A stretch of 64,000 bases of DNA from Eulemur rufifrons (taxonomy: Eukaryota; Chordata; Mammalia; Primates; Lemuridae), in assembly GCF_041146395.1 (NCBI RefSeq), contig NC_091000.1, forward strand, positions 14,336,501 through 14,400,500, given 5' to 3'. Positions 1-11,636 of this stretch are shown one piece after another; within the stretch, counting starts at the first letter, position 1, and the number at the start of each line of letters is the position of its first letter. The translations under genes were made by a program, and so were the position numbers. The notes beneath the pieces were generated by a model that had not been told where the DNA came from, searched no databases, and saw only the letters and a list, made by a program, of their open reading frames with translations.

Positions 1-345
1 TATTTTTAAACTACAGATTAATTTTATTTTTCTTTTTACCTTATATAAATTGATTCATAGAGAATGTATTCTTTGGGGTCTGGATTCTTTCACTTGATAG
101 TGTGTTTGTTAGATTTATCTATATTATTATGAGTAGTTTTATTAATTTTCATTATTATATGCATTTTATTGTGTGAATATATTACAATTTATTTATTCAC
201 TTTACTATTTCTTGGGTAGTTTCCAGTTTTAATGATTATGAATAGTGCTGCTATAGACATTAATATACATGTTTTTGCTAAGTATATCCATGCATTTTTA
301 CTGTATACATCTCTACCTCTAAAAACCATATTTATTATGGTTATT
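1..345 (-). mobile_element. L1M 3'-end fragment, antisense
   Basis: The plus strand reads like the reverse complement of an old L1 3' end: a 'GGTCTGGATTCTTTCACTT' stretch, then 'GTTTCCAGTTTTAATGATTATGAATAG' type wording in degraded form. The copy is cut by the window start. The subfamily is not assignable by eye. Confidence 0.6.
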
Positions 346-1190
346 ATAAAAGTATTTGCCAACTCCAATATTGAAATCATCTGTGGGGGCTGCATCTATT
401 GTCTTATGTTTTTCCTCTTGATTATTAGTCATAGTTCCTTGGCTCTCATATGCCTAGCAATTTTTGATTTTATGCTGTACTTTGTGATTAAAAGAATTAC
501 AGAAGTCCCAGATGACTTTATGTTCTGCCCAAGTGCAGGCAGACATAGAGCAAAGGGATTGTCATCTCAATTCAGTCAGAGATTGAGCTGGGTTGGGACT
601 CGGTTGCAGTGATAGTAAAACTCAGTCTACATCTCACTTGCTCCTCTTCTTTGAATGTGGTCCTCATGGTATTCTGAGTGAAGGTTTGTCAGTTATTCTT
701 ATTTTCAGCCCTAAAGGACTGCAAGAGATCCAGATCTGTGCTTTGAAAGTTCCCAGCCCAGGTCTCCGGCTGCCTTCTCATGCCACTTGGAGAAATGGCA
801 AAGGTGTTAAGAGAGACAAAGCATGTGCTGCGGCTGTTCTGTCGCTGGCTCGTGTGTTTCCTAAATGCTATGAAACTGCAGGAGATCTCATTCCCCTTTC
901 AGGGACTTTGGGCTTAGTTTCGCAACCCCCTGCATAACCCTAGAACTCTGCAAATGTCCCAGGAGGTAAAACAGCAGTGTATTTCCAATTTGTCCTCTGG
1001 CACTATGCAACTGCTAAGTGCTTTTTTGGTTTCTCTTTTCCATGACAGTGATCTCTGATTGGGCCATACTCTGTACTCAGTCTGAGCCCAGAATCACCAA
1101 ATGTGCTTGGGGAACAAGAGTAGCTGTCTATCACTAGGCCTCCTCATAATATTTCTGCTTCCCTGGAATTTTAGTTGGTTTACTTTTTGT
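346..1190. other. Unassigned, possibly old L1M-derived sequence
   Basis: Moderately GC-rich sequence with no recognisable gene. The stretch near 1050-1080 (CTGATTGGGCCATACTCTGT) resembles wording found in antisense 5' regions of old L1 elements, so part of this may be the far end of a rearranged L1M. A 114-codon open frame at 593-937 has no recognisable domain and is within chance length. Confidence 0.3.
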
Positions 1191-1263
1191 TTTTTGCGTA
1201 ACTCTCTGACATCTTCATGAAAATATTACTTTTAAATTTATCTCTCGTTTTTTCCTTTTGCAG

Positions 1264-1319
1264 TGGAAGCACTGGCCTCTCAAAACTACTACCTTCTCTC
1301 AGAAGTGGACATGAGGAAG
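1264..1319 (+). CDS. Candidate internal exon, 56 nt (unrecognised)
   Basis: Weak exon candidate. A strong acceptor (polypyrimidine tract ending TTTTTTCCTTTTGCAG) immediately precedes it and a good donor (GAAG then GTAAAT) follows. With two bases completing a split codon, the rest reads EALASQNYYLLSEVDMRK without a stop and ends on a codon boundary. A second frame is also open and the third has a stop. I do not recognise the peptide. The flanks hold old repeat-like sequence, so the match could be accidental or repeat-derived. No partner exon can be proven, although the 36-nt candidate at 42621 would be phase-compatible. No function is proposed. Confidence 0.22.
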
Positions 1320-1384
1320 GTAAATTTTGACTGTATGTTGCATCGTATGATTCTTTATATTTTAGAAAACAAATACAATATCTC

Positions 1385-1565
1385 TGCTTGTATTCTCACA
1401 GCAATTCCATGAATTAAGCAAGATGTGCATCAATCTTTCTATTTATGGATTAGGAAACCAAGGTCTCATAAATTAAATCTCTTACAAAAGATCTCTCTAC
1501 CAAGGGGCAGAGAAGAACCTTGTGTCATTTAATTCCCTAAAGTCTAGTGTTATTTGCCGCATACC
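1385..1565 (-). mobile_element. MIR SINE, antisense, degraded
   Basis: Antisense MIR order is visible: 'CTCACAGCAATTCCATGA', then 'TTATGGATTAGGAAACCAAGG', then a GGGGCAGAG-like core. It is heavily diverged. Confidence 0.45.
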
Positions 1566-4029
1566 ACACTGCTTTTTAAAAACTTTATTTTTTAAATCGA
1601 TAAATAAAAATTGTATATATTTATTGTATACCACAACTATTTTTAACAAAGGGACACAACCATAGTCACAAACACATGGGCAGCTATTTACATATCATTT
1701 GCAGACCTGAGACCAACAGAATAATTTTATATGCCTTGTTTTTGCGTGTGATACCAGTAAAAACAACAACAGCAAAAATCTAGAAACCCATATACATGAT
1801 GCGGCATACGGGACACTAAAAACCTTAGCCCTGTCCCCAAATACTCATCCTGCCCTGCTGTCAAGGAGCGTGCTTGGAATGTTGTCATTCTTGCTTTGTC
1901 CCTTTGAATTAAGTGGAGTCCTCTTGAGAATCCTGGTCAGAACCAGATATTTCTGAAAAAAGCGGATTCTGTATTTTTATATCATGATGAAAATGAAATT
2001 TCCAGAGGATGGTAACAACATGCCATAAGAAAAGAGGTAGAACAGTGAAGTGCATAAAAGCAAAACAAATGGATATCGTACAGATTTCACCATGTCTCAG
2101 AAAGCAAACAGAACTGCAGGTGTACAGCAAAGGGTAGGATGCTCAGAGAAGACCAATACGGGGAGGGGCCGGTTAACCATAAACCTATAGATGTTATAAG
2201 TGGAAGAAACCTGATAGGTTGAAAACTTGTCTATTCCAAGGGGAACACTGGCAACCTGAGAGCCAGATGGTGTGGGTGTGTTTGCTTGGGCTGGCAAAGG
2301 GATGATTTTTAAGTTGCATAGGAGCGTCTGTAGAGGGGTAGTAGCTCTTTAGTTTGACACAGTCCCCAATACTTCCTCTTATTTTTTGTTTATTGACTTT
2401 CTTCTCTGCTCTTGAAAGCATTTGAGCTTATAACTCTTGACTAGTTAAATCATTTTATTTTATATTAATACATGAGATCCTGGGCCTAGAAAGTGGCATG
2501 TCCAGCTTAACAAAACGTATTCTTCTTGTCATTATTCCCTGAAATCACCTCCTCAAATCAGTTCACAGCCTATTAATAATTAGTTTACCCACTTGTTATT
2601 TTACAACATATGGTACTCCTTCTTTATACTTTTCTTTCCGCTAGAGTGCCTCTTCCTTCCTCCACCCATAAAGGAACAGACATTTTAGCTTCAGGTGATT
2701 GATCTAAGGCCAATGGGTAGGAAATGTGAAGCAGATTTCAACCTCCCTATAATGATTAACTTTCTATAAATTTTAGAGCAACAAGTGGTTTTAAAATCAT
2801 GAAAGCTCAGACATGGGAAATGTTCGATCCCAAATTAGGGATACTAAAGAGGGGATTCCTACATTGGATGAAAGTTTGACTTTGAGAGCTCTGCATTTCC
2901 TCGCAATTTAAGAAACATATGTAAATCCTGATCTGTATCTATAGAGTCCATAAATTTAGCATCTGTATTAATAGCTGTATTTGTATTTATGTCTGATTTC
3001 ACCTCTATTTCCAGAACCACACTATACAACTCCAGCTCTATCTCTACCTCTGTGTGTCACAAAACATATGAATTTGTTTGTGTACTTAAAGTGTTTATTT
3101 CATAGGACTGTATCTAGTATCTAGTATTATGAGTCATGTGGTATTTTAGGTGCTGTTGAGGTTAGAGCAGTAGACCAGAACTCAAATAATGCTGCAAATA
3201 GCCATGTCCATTAAGATTGTCAGGATTAAAAGAAAAATTTAAGGGATAAACCAAAAGTTAAAGAAGTTAAGGATCCTGTTAGATATCTCTGATTTAATCT
3301 GTTAGTTGCTGAGACATCGTTATGGCATGTTTTATGGAGTTTGGACCTCTGTCTGCGTGCTGTCGGGTCTCCAAATTCTTGTATTCCAGGAGATTGCGGT
3401 AATGTGTGTCACTAGTGCCAAGATGTGGACAGAGATTGTAACCGTAGAATTGAGTGAGAATGAAGCCTTCTTTGATTTTGTATATAATTAAGTAAAACAC
3501 TATAAAGAGTGGAAATAAATGATTTTGTTTTCATTTTCTCTTTTTTTCTTTTTCCTTGTGAAATAGAGAAATAGGACACTTTTTGTTCCTCTGTAAAATC
3601 CTCAGCTAATGCAAGGTTAGCTAGACAATATGGCAAGGCTAATTGACTTTTTAGAAAATTTCATTTCTTTAAAACAATGTGCCAACACATGGAGTAGTTT
3701 GCAAGCTTCCTATAATTTGGAAGCAACTCCTCACTTGGATCAAAATTTCAGTAGTTTGTTTTCCTATAACTGATGTAGCAGATTGGAATGGAGAAAGGAG
3801 AAGTAGAAAGCGGCGGTATCAATCCTCTAGTCTGAAGCCTCCAGCAAATCAAATGTTATGGAATGTAGTATAAAATTCTGAATTGGTTACCAATTCCTTA
3901 TAGGAAAAGTATCTATAAAGAAACAAAACTAACCTGTTGCCTGTTGCCTCATGAGACAGCCATTCTTTTTCTAAATAGCTGAAAATATTGGCATTTTTTT
4001 CCTAACCCCTTGCTATCTGTAGGAACTTC
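1566..4029. other. Unique-looking AT-rich sequence, no gene seen
   Basis: No coding signal, RNA gene or confidently named repeat was recognised. Short open frames on both strands (none above 75 codons) lack domain features. The stretch is probably intronic or intergenic. Confidence 0.5.
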
Positions 4030-4800
4030 AGAGTCTGTTTTTGCATTCTGTTCTGTTTCATTGATGTATTTATCTATCTTGATGTCAGTAACGCATTGCC
4101 TTGGTAAGGTAACTTCTAAGGCAGTTTGAAATTAGGTAGTGTAAATCTTCCAAGTTTGTTCTTCATTGTCACAGTTGTTTTTGTTATTCTAGGTCCTTTA
4201 AATTTTTATATAAATGTTTGCATCATTTTGTAAATTTCTTCAAAAAAGTCTACTGGGATTTTTTCCCCAGATTATGTTAAATCTATAGTTATATTTGGGG
4301 AGAATCCAAATCTTAACAATATTGAGTCTTTTAACTCATAAAACAGCATATATTTCCTTTTATTTAAGTTCTCTTTAATTTCTCTCAGTAGTGTTTTGTA
4401 GTTTGTAGGGCACAGGTATTTATCCCTAGGCATTTCATATTTTTGATGGTATTGTTAGTGTTATTCTTTGTTAAATTTCAGTTTCCAATTGTTCATCACT
4501 AATATATAAAAATATAATTGATTTTTGTGTATTGATCTTATATCCTGCAGCCTTTCTAAAATCATTTATTAGTTCCAGTAGCTTTTTTTATAGATTTATT
4601 TTCAATTTTCTATATAGACAATTTTGTCATCTGTGAATAATGATAGTTTTACTTCTTTGTTTCCAATTTGGATGCATTTTATTTCTGGTTTTTTTTTTTT
4701 TTTTTTTTTTTTTGCATTATTGTGCTGGCTAGAACCTGTGGTACAATGTTGAATAGAAAAGATGACAGCAGATGACCTTGGTACAGTTTTCTTCGTGATT
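4030..4800 (-). mobile_element. L1M ORF2 fragment, antisense
   Basis: The plus strand is the reverse complement of L1 ORF2 3' half: successive blocks resembling 'TTCCATTTGTTTGTG..', 'GTAGTTTGTAGGGCACAGG', 'ATATCCTGCAGCCTTTCTA' and 'CTAGAACCTGTGGTACAATG' are in the expected antisense order. A T-run at about 4689-4713 interrupts the reading and looks like local expansion of a T-rich segment. The reverse transcriptase frame is destroyed by stops and indels. Confidence 0.75.
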
Positions 4801-4802
4801 CT

Positions 4803-5100
4803 TGAACTTGGTATTTGTTGAGCTTTTTAAATCTGTGGTTATAAGTTTTAATCAAATTTGGAAATATTTTGGTCATTATTTTTTCAGAGTTTTTGGTTTC
4901 TCTTTCTCTCTCCTCTCCTTCAAAAACTCAATGAAACATATATTAGGCCCTTTGATGTTGTTCACTGATGCTTTTTTACTTAATTTTTTTTTCTTTTTGG
5001 GTTTTATTTTCTTTGTGCTTCTTTGTTTTCCAGTTCACTAATCTTTTTTTCTGCAATGTCTAGTCTGTTGTTAATCTCATTCAGTGTACTTTCTTAATTC
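4803..5100 (-). mobile_element. L1M ORF1-region fragment, antisense
   Basis: Wording such as 'TTTTTGGTTTCTCTTTCTCT', 'ACATATATTAGGCCCTTTGA' and 'CCAGTTCACTAATC' fits the antisense ORF1 / 5' region of old L1 elements. It follows directly on ORF2 antisense sequence, implying loss of the intervening ORF2 5' half. Confidence 0.4.
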
Positions 5101-5404
5101 TTTGCTTACTGAGGCAACACCCTTCTGAGTATTCCACCCAGTACTTTGAATTTATGATGTTCCCATTACGGTTCATAGAAACAGGAAGTATTTCTCCCTC
5201 TGTGTGAGAGCTTGGCACTGTTCCCTCTAAACTTCTAATGTTGTTTTTTTTTTTTTTTCTGACCGTGGGTAGTTTGGTTATTGGTTATTATTCTGCTGCA
5301 TACTCAAGGGTGCTCTCTACAGATCTCAGTAGTTTTCTCCCTGTGCAGTACTTGTGCACCTGTGCAAAGGGTGCACCTTGTAGGATAACACACACTTTAT
5401 AAAC

Positions 5405-5623
5405 CAGGGGTCGGTAAACTTTTTCTATAAAGGGCCAGATGGTAAATATTATAGGCTGTATAGTCCATATGGTCTCTGTTGCAACTATTCAGCTATGCCA
5501 TTATAGCCTGAAAGCATTTACAATATGTAAATGAAAGCGTGTGGCTATGTTCCAATAAAACTTTATACACAAAACCAGGAGGCAGGCAAAATTTGGCCCA
5601 TGGCCTTAGTTTACTGATGACTG
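5405..5623 (+). mobile_element. hAT-Charlie MITE (MER58-type group)
   Basis: Near full-length non-autonomous hAT element. It starts CAGGGGTCGGTAAACT and continues AAGGGCCAGATGGTAAATAT, TATGGTCTCTGTTGCAAC and CCAATAAAACTTTATACAC. It ends in the degraded inverted terminus near TTAGTTTACTGATGAC. There is no transposase. I am confident of the family type but not of the exact MER number. A second, inverted copy of the same family lies at 41345-41530. Confidence 0.85.
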
Positions 5624-6820
5624 TGACTGTGTGTGGGGGGGGGGAGGGGCGGCAAGTGCATATGTTTTGTAGTTACTATCTCCAGGTTGGGATGCGAGAC
5701 AGCCTTATTCCAAATTCAAAGCAGAAAGAAGAGTCTATAGTTACTGAAACTTTTCAGATTGGTATACACTGACACTTGCTTTCATTATTTTTGCTTCTGT
5801 TTTTGAAATGCTAAGTAGTGAATCGTTTAATGCTGACATTTAAGCTAATTGCTCTTTAATGTACATTTGACATATGAGGCAACATATTGCAATCTAAAAA
5901 TAATTAAGATAAATCATTTGCTTATATCTCTGTGGAAAAGACAAACCATTTTTCATCCCTCCTCCCTCCCTCCTAGCGTCAAATGCAGGGTTTCCTTTGG
6001 TGCTTGCCACCTGCCCTATGCGGGAGAAGTATGTGGAGGGGTGGCAGCTCCCCAGGAAGCTCTCTGTCACCAGGCAGCCTCCCCGACGGGGCTGCATTCC
6101 AGGGCCTGCGCTTCTGAATTCCTCGGCAGCACTTTGGCCGACAGCCAGCCTGCTATGAAGGATCAGATTCTGTTTCTCTCCATTTTACATAAACCCCCAG
6201 AGGATTTCCCTCTTCAACTTTTAAAAGACTGACTCCAACCAGCAAATCCAACAAGTGGGCCCATTTGTGAGTTGAATATCTTGGGAATTATGCTATACAA
6301 ATAGGTCATAGTTGAATAACTAGTATTTGCAAAATTGATTTTTCTCTTTCGGTGGGGGCAAAATAAAGCAACCCTCATAGTTTTCTCTAGAGGGATTATA
6401 CCACCATATAACAACTGTCACAGGGGTACAATACATTTTTGAGTAGAATGGGTCATTTGTTTCTTTGGGCACTTCATTTTTAGTTATAAAGTTAGCTGAT
6501 CATATTTCAAAAGCCTGCTGTAATGTATGTTCTTTAAAGGAAGCCTTTTCTCCATTTGTGCTAAGCAAGTAACAGTTTCCAGCCTTGTTCAGTGTGATTA
6601 TATTAATATATTATGAAACCAAAAGGCTATCAGTTATTCCTATAACAAAGGCAATTTTGTTAGTTTTTTGTAAATACAGATTTTGGGCATGCTTTAATAA
6701 AATGCATGTGACATTTTCTATATTATAATTTTTCATGAAAAGAAGTAAATTTTATGAACAGATTTATCACATTTAGTTAATTAAGTGCATATTTATTCAA
6801 CACATTATGTATTAATATAA
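5624..6820. other. No gene or named repeat recognised
   Basis: A G-run at about 5634-5645 follows the MITE. 5970-6230 is locally GC-richer with a few CpGs. A 127-codon open frame (5849-6232) shows no domain and is within chance expectation. The rest is AT-rich unique sequence. Confidence 0.45.
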
Positions 6821-6849
6821 GGTGTATAAAAACATACTCAAGCTCAATG

Positions 6850-7640
6850 AGCTTTTTCTGTTCTCTCACTCTACAACAACACCCAACACAGAAGACTGCT
6901 GTCACCAAATGGGGGGGGTTCCCCACACGCCAAGTAGCAGACGACAACTGAATGTCCTCTCATTCCAGGTGGATAGGGTTGGACCCCCCAGGCTGAGAGC
7001 TCAGTCCCCAAGACTGCCTCACCCCCAGTGCCAACCGCAAGCCCCAGGTTGTTCTACCTGTGTGTGTGACCAACTTGCTATAAATCAGGGGTCCCACAGC
7101 CCCCTACTTGGGTTTGATTAATTTTCTAGAGTGGCTCACAGAACTCAGGGAAACACTTCCTGACATGTACCGGTTTATCATAAAGGATATTGCAAAGGAC
7201 ACAGATGAAGAGACGTGCAGGGCCAGGTATGAGGGTCCTCTCATGGCGCTACCCCCTCCAGGAACCTCCATGGGTTCAGCTGTCCAGAAGCTCTCCGAAC
7301 CCAGTCCTTTTGGGTTTTTATGGAAGTTTCGTTATGTAGGCATGAATGATTAAGCCATTGGCCATCGGTGAACAACTTAACCTTCAGCCCCTCTCCCCTC
7401 CTTGAAGGCTGAGGGTGGAGCTGTAAGTCCCCTCTAATCCCGCCTTGATCTTTCTGGTGACCAACTCCATCCTGAAGTTACCCAGGGGCTGCCAGCCACC
7501 AGTCAATCATTAGCATACAAAAAAGACATCACTTTGGAGATTCTAAGGATGTTAGCAGTTAGATATCAGGAAACGGGGTTGAAAATCAAAGATATATTTT
7601 ACAATAGCACAGGTATCTTTGCTACAAAGTAGCCTCCCTG
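6850..7640 (-). mobile_element. Endogenous retroviral LTR-type repeat, antisense
   Basis: Read on the minus strand this has LTR architecture: a 'CATAAAAACCCAAAAGGACT' TATA-like block, then an inferred poly(A)-signal region ('TGATAAACCGGTACATG'), then a conserved R/U5-like block ('CCTGAGTTCTGTGAGCCACT'). I recognise the wording as a widespread mammalian LTR but cannot name the subfamily. No internal retroviral genes adjoin it, so it is probably a solo LTR. Open frames on the plus strand here are antisense to the LTR and not genes. Confidence 0.5.
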
Positions 7641-8339
7641 ATAGCTGAGACTATGTGAATCTTTCTTGACATTGTATCTTTTATGGCTATAGGTACCCAT
7701 CACAGAGTTTATATTTTTAAATATTTGTGAAGTAAATGGATGAATAAAAATAATTGACCCTGTGTGATAGGGTGAGTGAATAACTATTGAAATGAACAAA
7801 GGTGGACATACTTATAGAAAATAATAACTTTATTATTATAGTGTTTAAAGATAGTGGTCATTTCTGTTGAGCTTAACTATGAATTTAATCTTTCAAGAAG
7901 GTCTATGAGGGTAAGAAAATTTATAGAGAGCAGCAGAGAAAATACATCTATGAATAACTTGGGGGAAATTACTTACAATAATGGGGAGGTTGGCGGAGGA
8001 GGAAGTGTGTATTATTGAATGAGGTGGAAGGACCTCCTTTATTCAAGGTTATGTACCTGTTCTTGCTCTCTTTTCTAAAAACAATGTCAGGAGTGCTAGC
8101 TCCAAATACTAATTTACATTTTGTTCTGAAAAATATTCACATATATTAAACCTATGAGTCCCCCATAAAGAACCATTAGAACACACAGAGATTATAGGCA
8201 GACCCAGTATTATGGATCTGCTACACAGTAACTTCGTAACAGATACACAGACTAAACTGTGCAACCAAATTTTAGGTGGGGTGTTCAGTAAACTTTATTC
8301 TCACGAAATGGGAGTGTCATTCAGAAGAAATTCTATCAG
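7641..8339. other. No gene or named repeat recognised
   Basis: AT-rich sequence without splice-flanked open blocks or recognisable repeats. Confidence 0.45.
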
Positions 8340-9075
8340 TTCTCAATTTCCAAATGCTTGTGAGTTTCAGTCCTTTTTGTTGTTGTTACTGGTTTCTATC
8401 TTTATTGAATTGTGGTTAGAAAACAGTTTGTGTTATACCGGTTCCTTGCAATTTGCTTTATGGACCAATTTTTGTGAAAGCATCTAAAATGAATGTGTGT
8501 TCTTCAGCTGTTAGGTGAAAGAACCTGTGTATGTCCATTAGATATCATCTATATATTAATATTTACTGCTGTTTTGTTTTTACTTTCACTGAGAGTGGTA
8601 TTTTGAAAATCTCCCACTATGATTATAAATTTGCAAATTTCTTATATATTTTTCAGGCTAAATTATTTGTTGTATAGAAGATTAGAATTGCTAAAGGCTG
8701 CTGTTAAGCTGAAGTTTCTGTCGGTGGTGATCTGGAGTGAGCTCACACCGGTTTGTGAGAGCTGACTGCATACATCTCTTCCCAACTCATGGTCAGTGAC
8801 TTCACATTGGTAACTTGAAATTCATAATGGTGGTAGTATTTACACCATGGAAATTAGCAGGTTTCACAAAGCAAGGCTTTTCCTCTCCACCCCTCAAAGT
8901 ACCAGTTTATTGACACACCACTTCCTCTATCACAATAAAGAGATCCTTTTTTTTCTCTGAAAATGCCTTTTGCCTTATACAATACTTTGCCTGATACAAA
9001 AATAGCTACACGAGATTTCTTTTGGTTATTTGCTTGCCTTGAGAGCATGTTTCTCCAGATAGCATTTGATTTGCT
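8340..9075 (-). mobile_element. L1M ORF2 fragment(s), antisense
   Basis: Antisense ORF2 wording occurs in order: 'GAATTGTGGTTAGAAAAC', 'AATGAATGTGTGTTCTTCAG', 'GTATGTCCATTAGATATC', and later 'TTTGCCTGATACAAAAATAG'. The middle (about 8690-8930) is poorly matched and may be other sequence. It is not coding. Confidence 0.6.
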
Positions 9076-9124
9076 TCTGCTAGATATCTGGATGCACTAT
9101 CAAGTCGGATTACAATTTAAATTT

Positions 9125-9790
9125 AAAATATCAGTTGGTTACCAGAATGGCTAAAATGAAACAGATAGGAAATAGCTGGTGCCGGCAAGGATGTAGAGTG
9201 TCAGAACTCTCACACCTTGCTGGTGTAAGTGTAAGTCGGCATAACCACTAACTATTACAGCAAACCTGCCTGTGTGGCTCCTACGGCCCAGCAGTCCCTC
9301 TTGAAGGAGGCAGAGATGGGCACACATATGCCCACCAAAGACATAGCAGCACTGATCATAATAACCCCAAACTGGAAATCAACCAAAGCCCAGTAATAAT
9401 AGAATGGGCAAAGAAATTATGGCATATTACTCAATGGAAAACTATTACATATAGCAATGAGAATGAATGAACTTCTACTACACATGGCAATTTGGATGAA
9501 TTAAACAAATATAATGTTGAGAAAGGAGCAACAGTAAATACTGCATGATTTCATTGATATCAAGTATTAAAACCAGCAGAACTAATCTTTGCCGTGGAAA
9601 GTCAGACAGTGGTTCCCCTCGAGCCGTACAGTGGTTAGAAGGGGCCACCGAGAGGGCTCCCAGTGTGTTGTTAATGCTCTATCTCTTGATATTGGTGGAT
9701 TCAGTTTGTGTAAATTCATCAACCTATTCTCTATTGTTTTGTGCCCTCTTCTATATGTGTATATTGTTCAATCAAAAATGAAATTATCTG
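9125..9790 (+). mobile_element. L1M ORF2 end and 3' UTR, sense
   Basis: The order runs: 'CAGAATGGCTAAAATGAAAC', a 'GCACTGATCATAATAACCCC' block, 'GAATGGGCAAAGAAATTATG', 'ATGGAAAACTATTACATATA', then a 3' UTR like that of L1M ('GATTCAGTTTGTGTAAATTC', 'ATATTGTTCAATCAAAAATG'). The ORF2 frame is broken throughout. Confidence 0.75.
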
Positions 9791-10166
9791 GTGGTCTTTG
9801 GGGATTCAAAATTAATAATACTTCAGGCTCTAAGCCCACAGAGATTCTCAGACCCACCTAAATTCCCTGGCCGTGTACTCCCAGGGGGATATTCTTTCTT
9901 TCTCTTCACTTAGAACCAAGGTGGGATAATATAGGTTTCCCTGTTGTCTGCCTGTGCAAAGTGGCTTTCTATCCACCCCTGTCTTACCCTGTCATTAATG
10001 CTAGAGCTTTCTTGGGTCCTGGTTCTTTGTGAAGATCTCAGACCCTGTACAGACATAAAACCAAAGTTCAAAGCCACCTGAAGTTGGTAGGTGCACTTGG
10101 GTCAACTATTGGCTTAAATGCTTACCTTCTAGAACTCTTCATTTCTAATTTAAAGGATTTTTCTGA
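9791..10166. other. No gene or named repeat recognised
   Basis: Short spacer between the L1M 3' end and an Alu. Nothing recognisable was found in it. Confidence 0.4.
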
Positions 10167-10475
10167 GGCCAGACATGGTGGCTCACGCTTGTAACCCTGG
10201 CACTCTGGGAGGCCGAGGTGGGAGGATCTCTTGAGGTTAGGAGTTCAAGACCAGCTTAAACAAAGCAAGACCCTGTCTCTACCAAAAATAGAAAAAATTA
10301 GCCAGGCATGGTAGTGCATGCCTGCAGTCCCAGCTACTTGGGATGCTGAGGCAGGAAGATCGCTTGAGCCCAGGAGTTTGAGGTTGCAGTGAGTGAGCTA
10401 TGATCACGCCATTGCACTCTAGCCAGGGTGACAGAGTGAGACTGTCTCAAAAGGGGACAGAAAAAGAAAGAAAAA
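10167..10475 (+). mobile_element. Alu SINE, full-length dimer
   Basis: Complete dimeric Alu: left arm from GGCCAGACATGGTGGCTCAC with B-box GAGTTCAAGACC, mid-element A-rich linker (CCAAAAATAGAAAAAATTAG), right arm to GACAGAGTGAGACTGTCTC, and an impure A-rich tail. The linker wording is that of strepsirrhine Alus. No clear target duplication was found. Confidence 0.95.
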
Positions 10476-10747
10476 GTTTTTTATATTTTTTTTCCTAAAC
10501 TCAGCCATTCATTCATCTCTTGTATTAATATTTCATTTAGCATTGTTACGTTTCATAATGGAAAGTTTTAGATGTCTTGCTGTAATATTCTTCTCCCAAA
10601 ATTCTTTCTCCTATGTATTTAGGGCAACAGGGGAGGGAAGAAGAGTGAGGAAGTGAGTCATAACCACCCAATTCTGGTCATTACTATTTATTCAGTTGGT
10701 ATAATTTTGGTGATGGTAGAGGTTGATGGTGCAAGAAGCTAGAAGAT

Positions 10748-10765
10748 AAGAATTTAGTTCAGAGA
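10748..10765 (+). repeat. Target-site duplication, left copy (L1)
   Basis: AAGAATTTAGTTCAGAGA. It matches 11026-11043 at 17 of 18 bases (C versus G at position 13). Confidence 0.9.
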
Positions 10766-11025
10766 TGAAAAAGAATGAATGATGTCTTTTGCAGCAACTT
10801 GGATGGAACTGGGGGCCATTATACTAAGTAAAATAACCAGGAATGGAAAACCAAATGCCACATGTTCTCACGTACAAGTGGAAGCTAAGCTATGGGTACG
10901 CATGGCCATACAGACTGACACAATGGACACTGGATACTCTGGGAGGATGAAACAATTGCCTATTGGGTACAATGTACTGTATTTAGGTGATGGGTACACT
11001 AAAGCCCAGACTTTAAAAAATAAAA
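10766..11025 (+). mobile_element. Recent 5'-truncated L1 3' end
   Basis: About 260 bp of the L1 3' terminus: end of ORF2 ('GATGTCTTTTGCAGCAACTT', 'AAATGCCACATGTTCTCACG') and a short 3' UTR with 'GGGTACACTAAAGCCCAGAC', ending in TTTAAAAAATAAAA. An 18-bp duplication with one mismatch flanks it (10748-10765 and 11026-11043), so it is a bona fide target-primed insertion. The 3' UTR wording differs from human young L1 and suits a strepsirrhine L1. Confidence 0.92.
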
Positions 11026-11043
11026 AAGAATTTAGTTGAGAGA
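11026..11043 (+). repeat. Target-site duplication, right copy (L1)
   Basis: AAGAATTTAGTTGAGAGA, directly after the L1 A-rich tail. It pairs with 10748-10765. Confidence 0.9.
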
Positions 11044-11621
11044 ATGGTAAATTTTGACCTGATAAAATCTTGATCTATGTTTTAATGGTCAGAGATCTCG
11101 TCTACAATGTGGCAGAGGGGTTAGATTAGCTATTTTCTAACTTTGTCTTTAATATTTAAAATTAGAAAAGTGATCTATAAAAAATCTTAGGATTGCATTG
11201 AATTTTATCTCCTTTATCCATTGTTAAACTAATAATTAAATTAAGAGTTATAAATGTTCTCTTTTTTATTCATGTGAAATTATATAGTCTATTACTATGA
11301 CTTAGCATTTTTACAGTACTTGAAGCCGTTACTTTGCAGTGTCTATAAAAAGATATTGTTCTTGTCTTCCAGAAATGGTAGTGAGATAACTTATGTTGAA
11401 ATTTAACCGTTGCCACTATAGCCCAGGCTGTTTTGGTATAATAGTATACTTTGCATATATTACCATATATGTCTCTCATTTACAAATTTTGATATACGTC
11501 CTCCAATGTGTATCTGTGTTGATACATGAATAATAAACAAGGAGTATAGAAATATAATCATAGAACAATGGAGTATGTTAAGAATTTAAATAAAAATAAC
11601 TTTCTTTACCACTAAAGTGTA
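11044..11621. other. No gene or named repeat recognised
   Basis: AT-rich unique-looking sequence between the recent L1 and the truncated Alu. Confidence 0.45.
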
Positions 11622-11636
11622 AATGGCAGATACTAG
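11622..11636 (+). repeat. Target-site duplication, left copy (tail-less Alu)
   Basis: AATGGCAGATACTAG, identical to 11721-11735. Confidence 0.98.

Noticed and set aside
593..937. 114-codon plus-strand frame with an internal acceptor-like TTATTTTCAG
   Set aside because: No proper donor at the end of the frame, repeat-like surroundings, no recognisable product.
7108..7353. 81-codon plus-strand frame
   Set aside because: Lies antisense to an ERV-type LTR whose conserved blocks explain the sequence.
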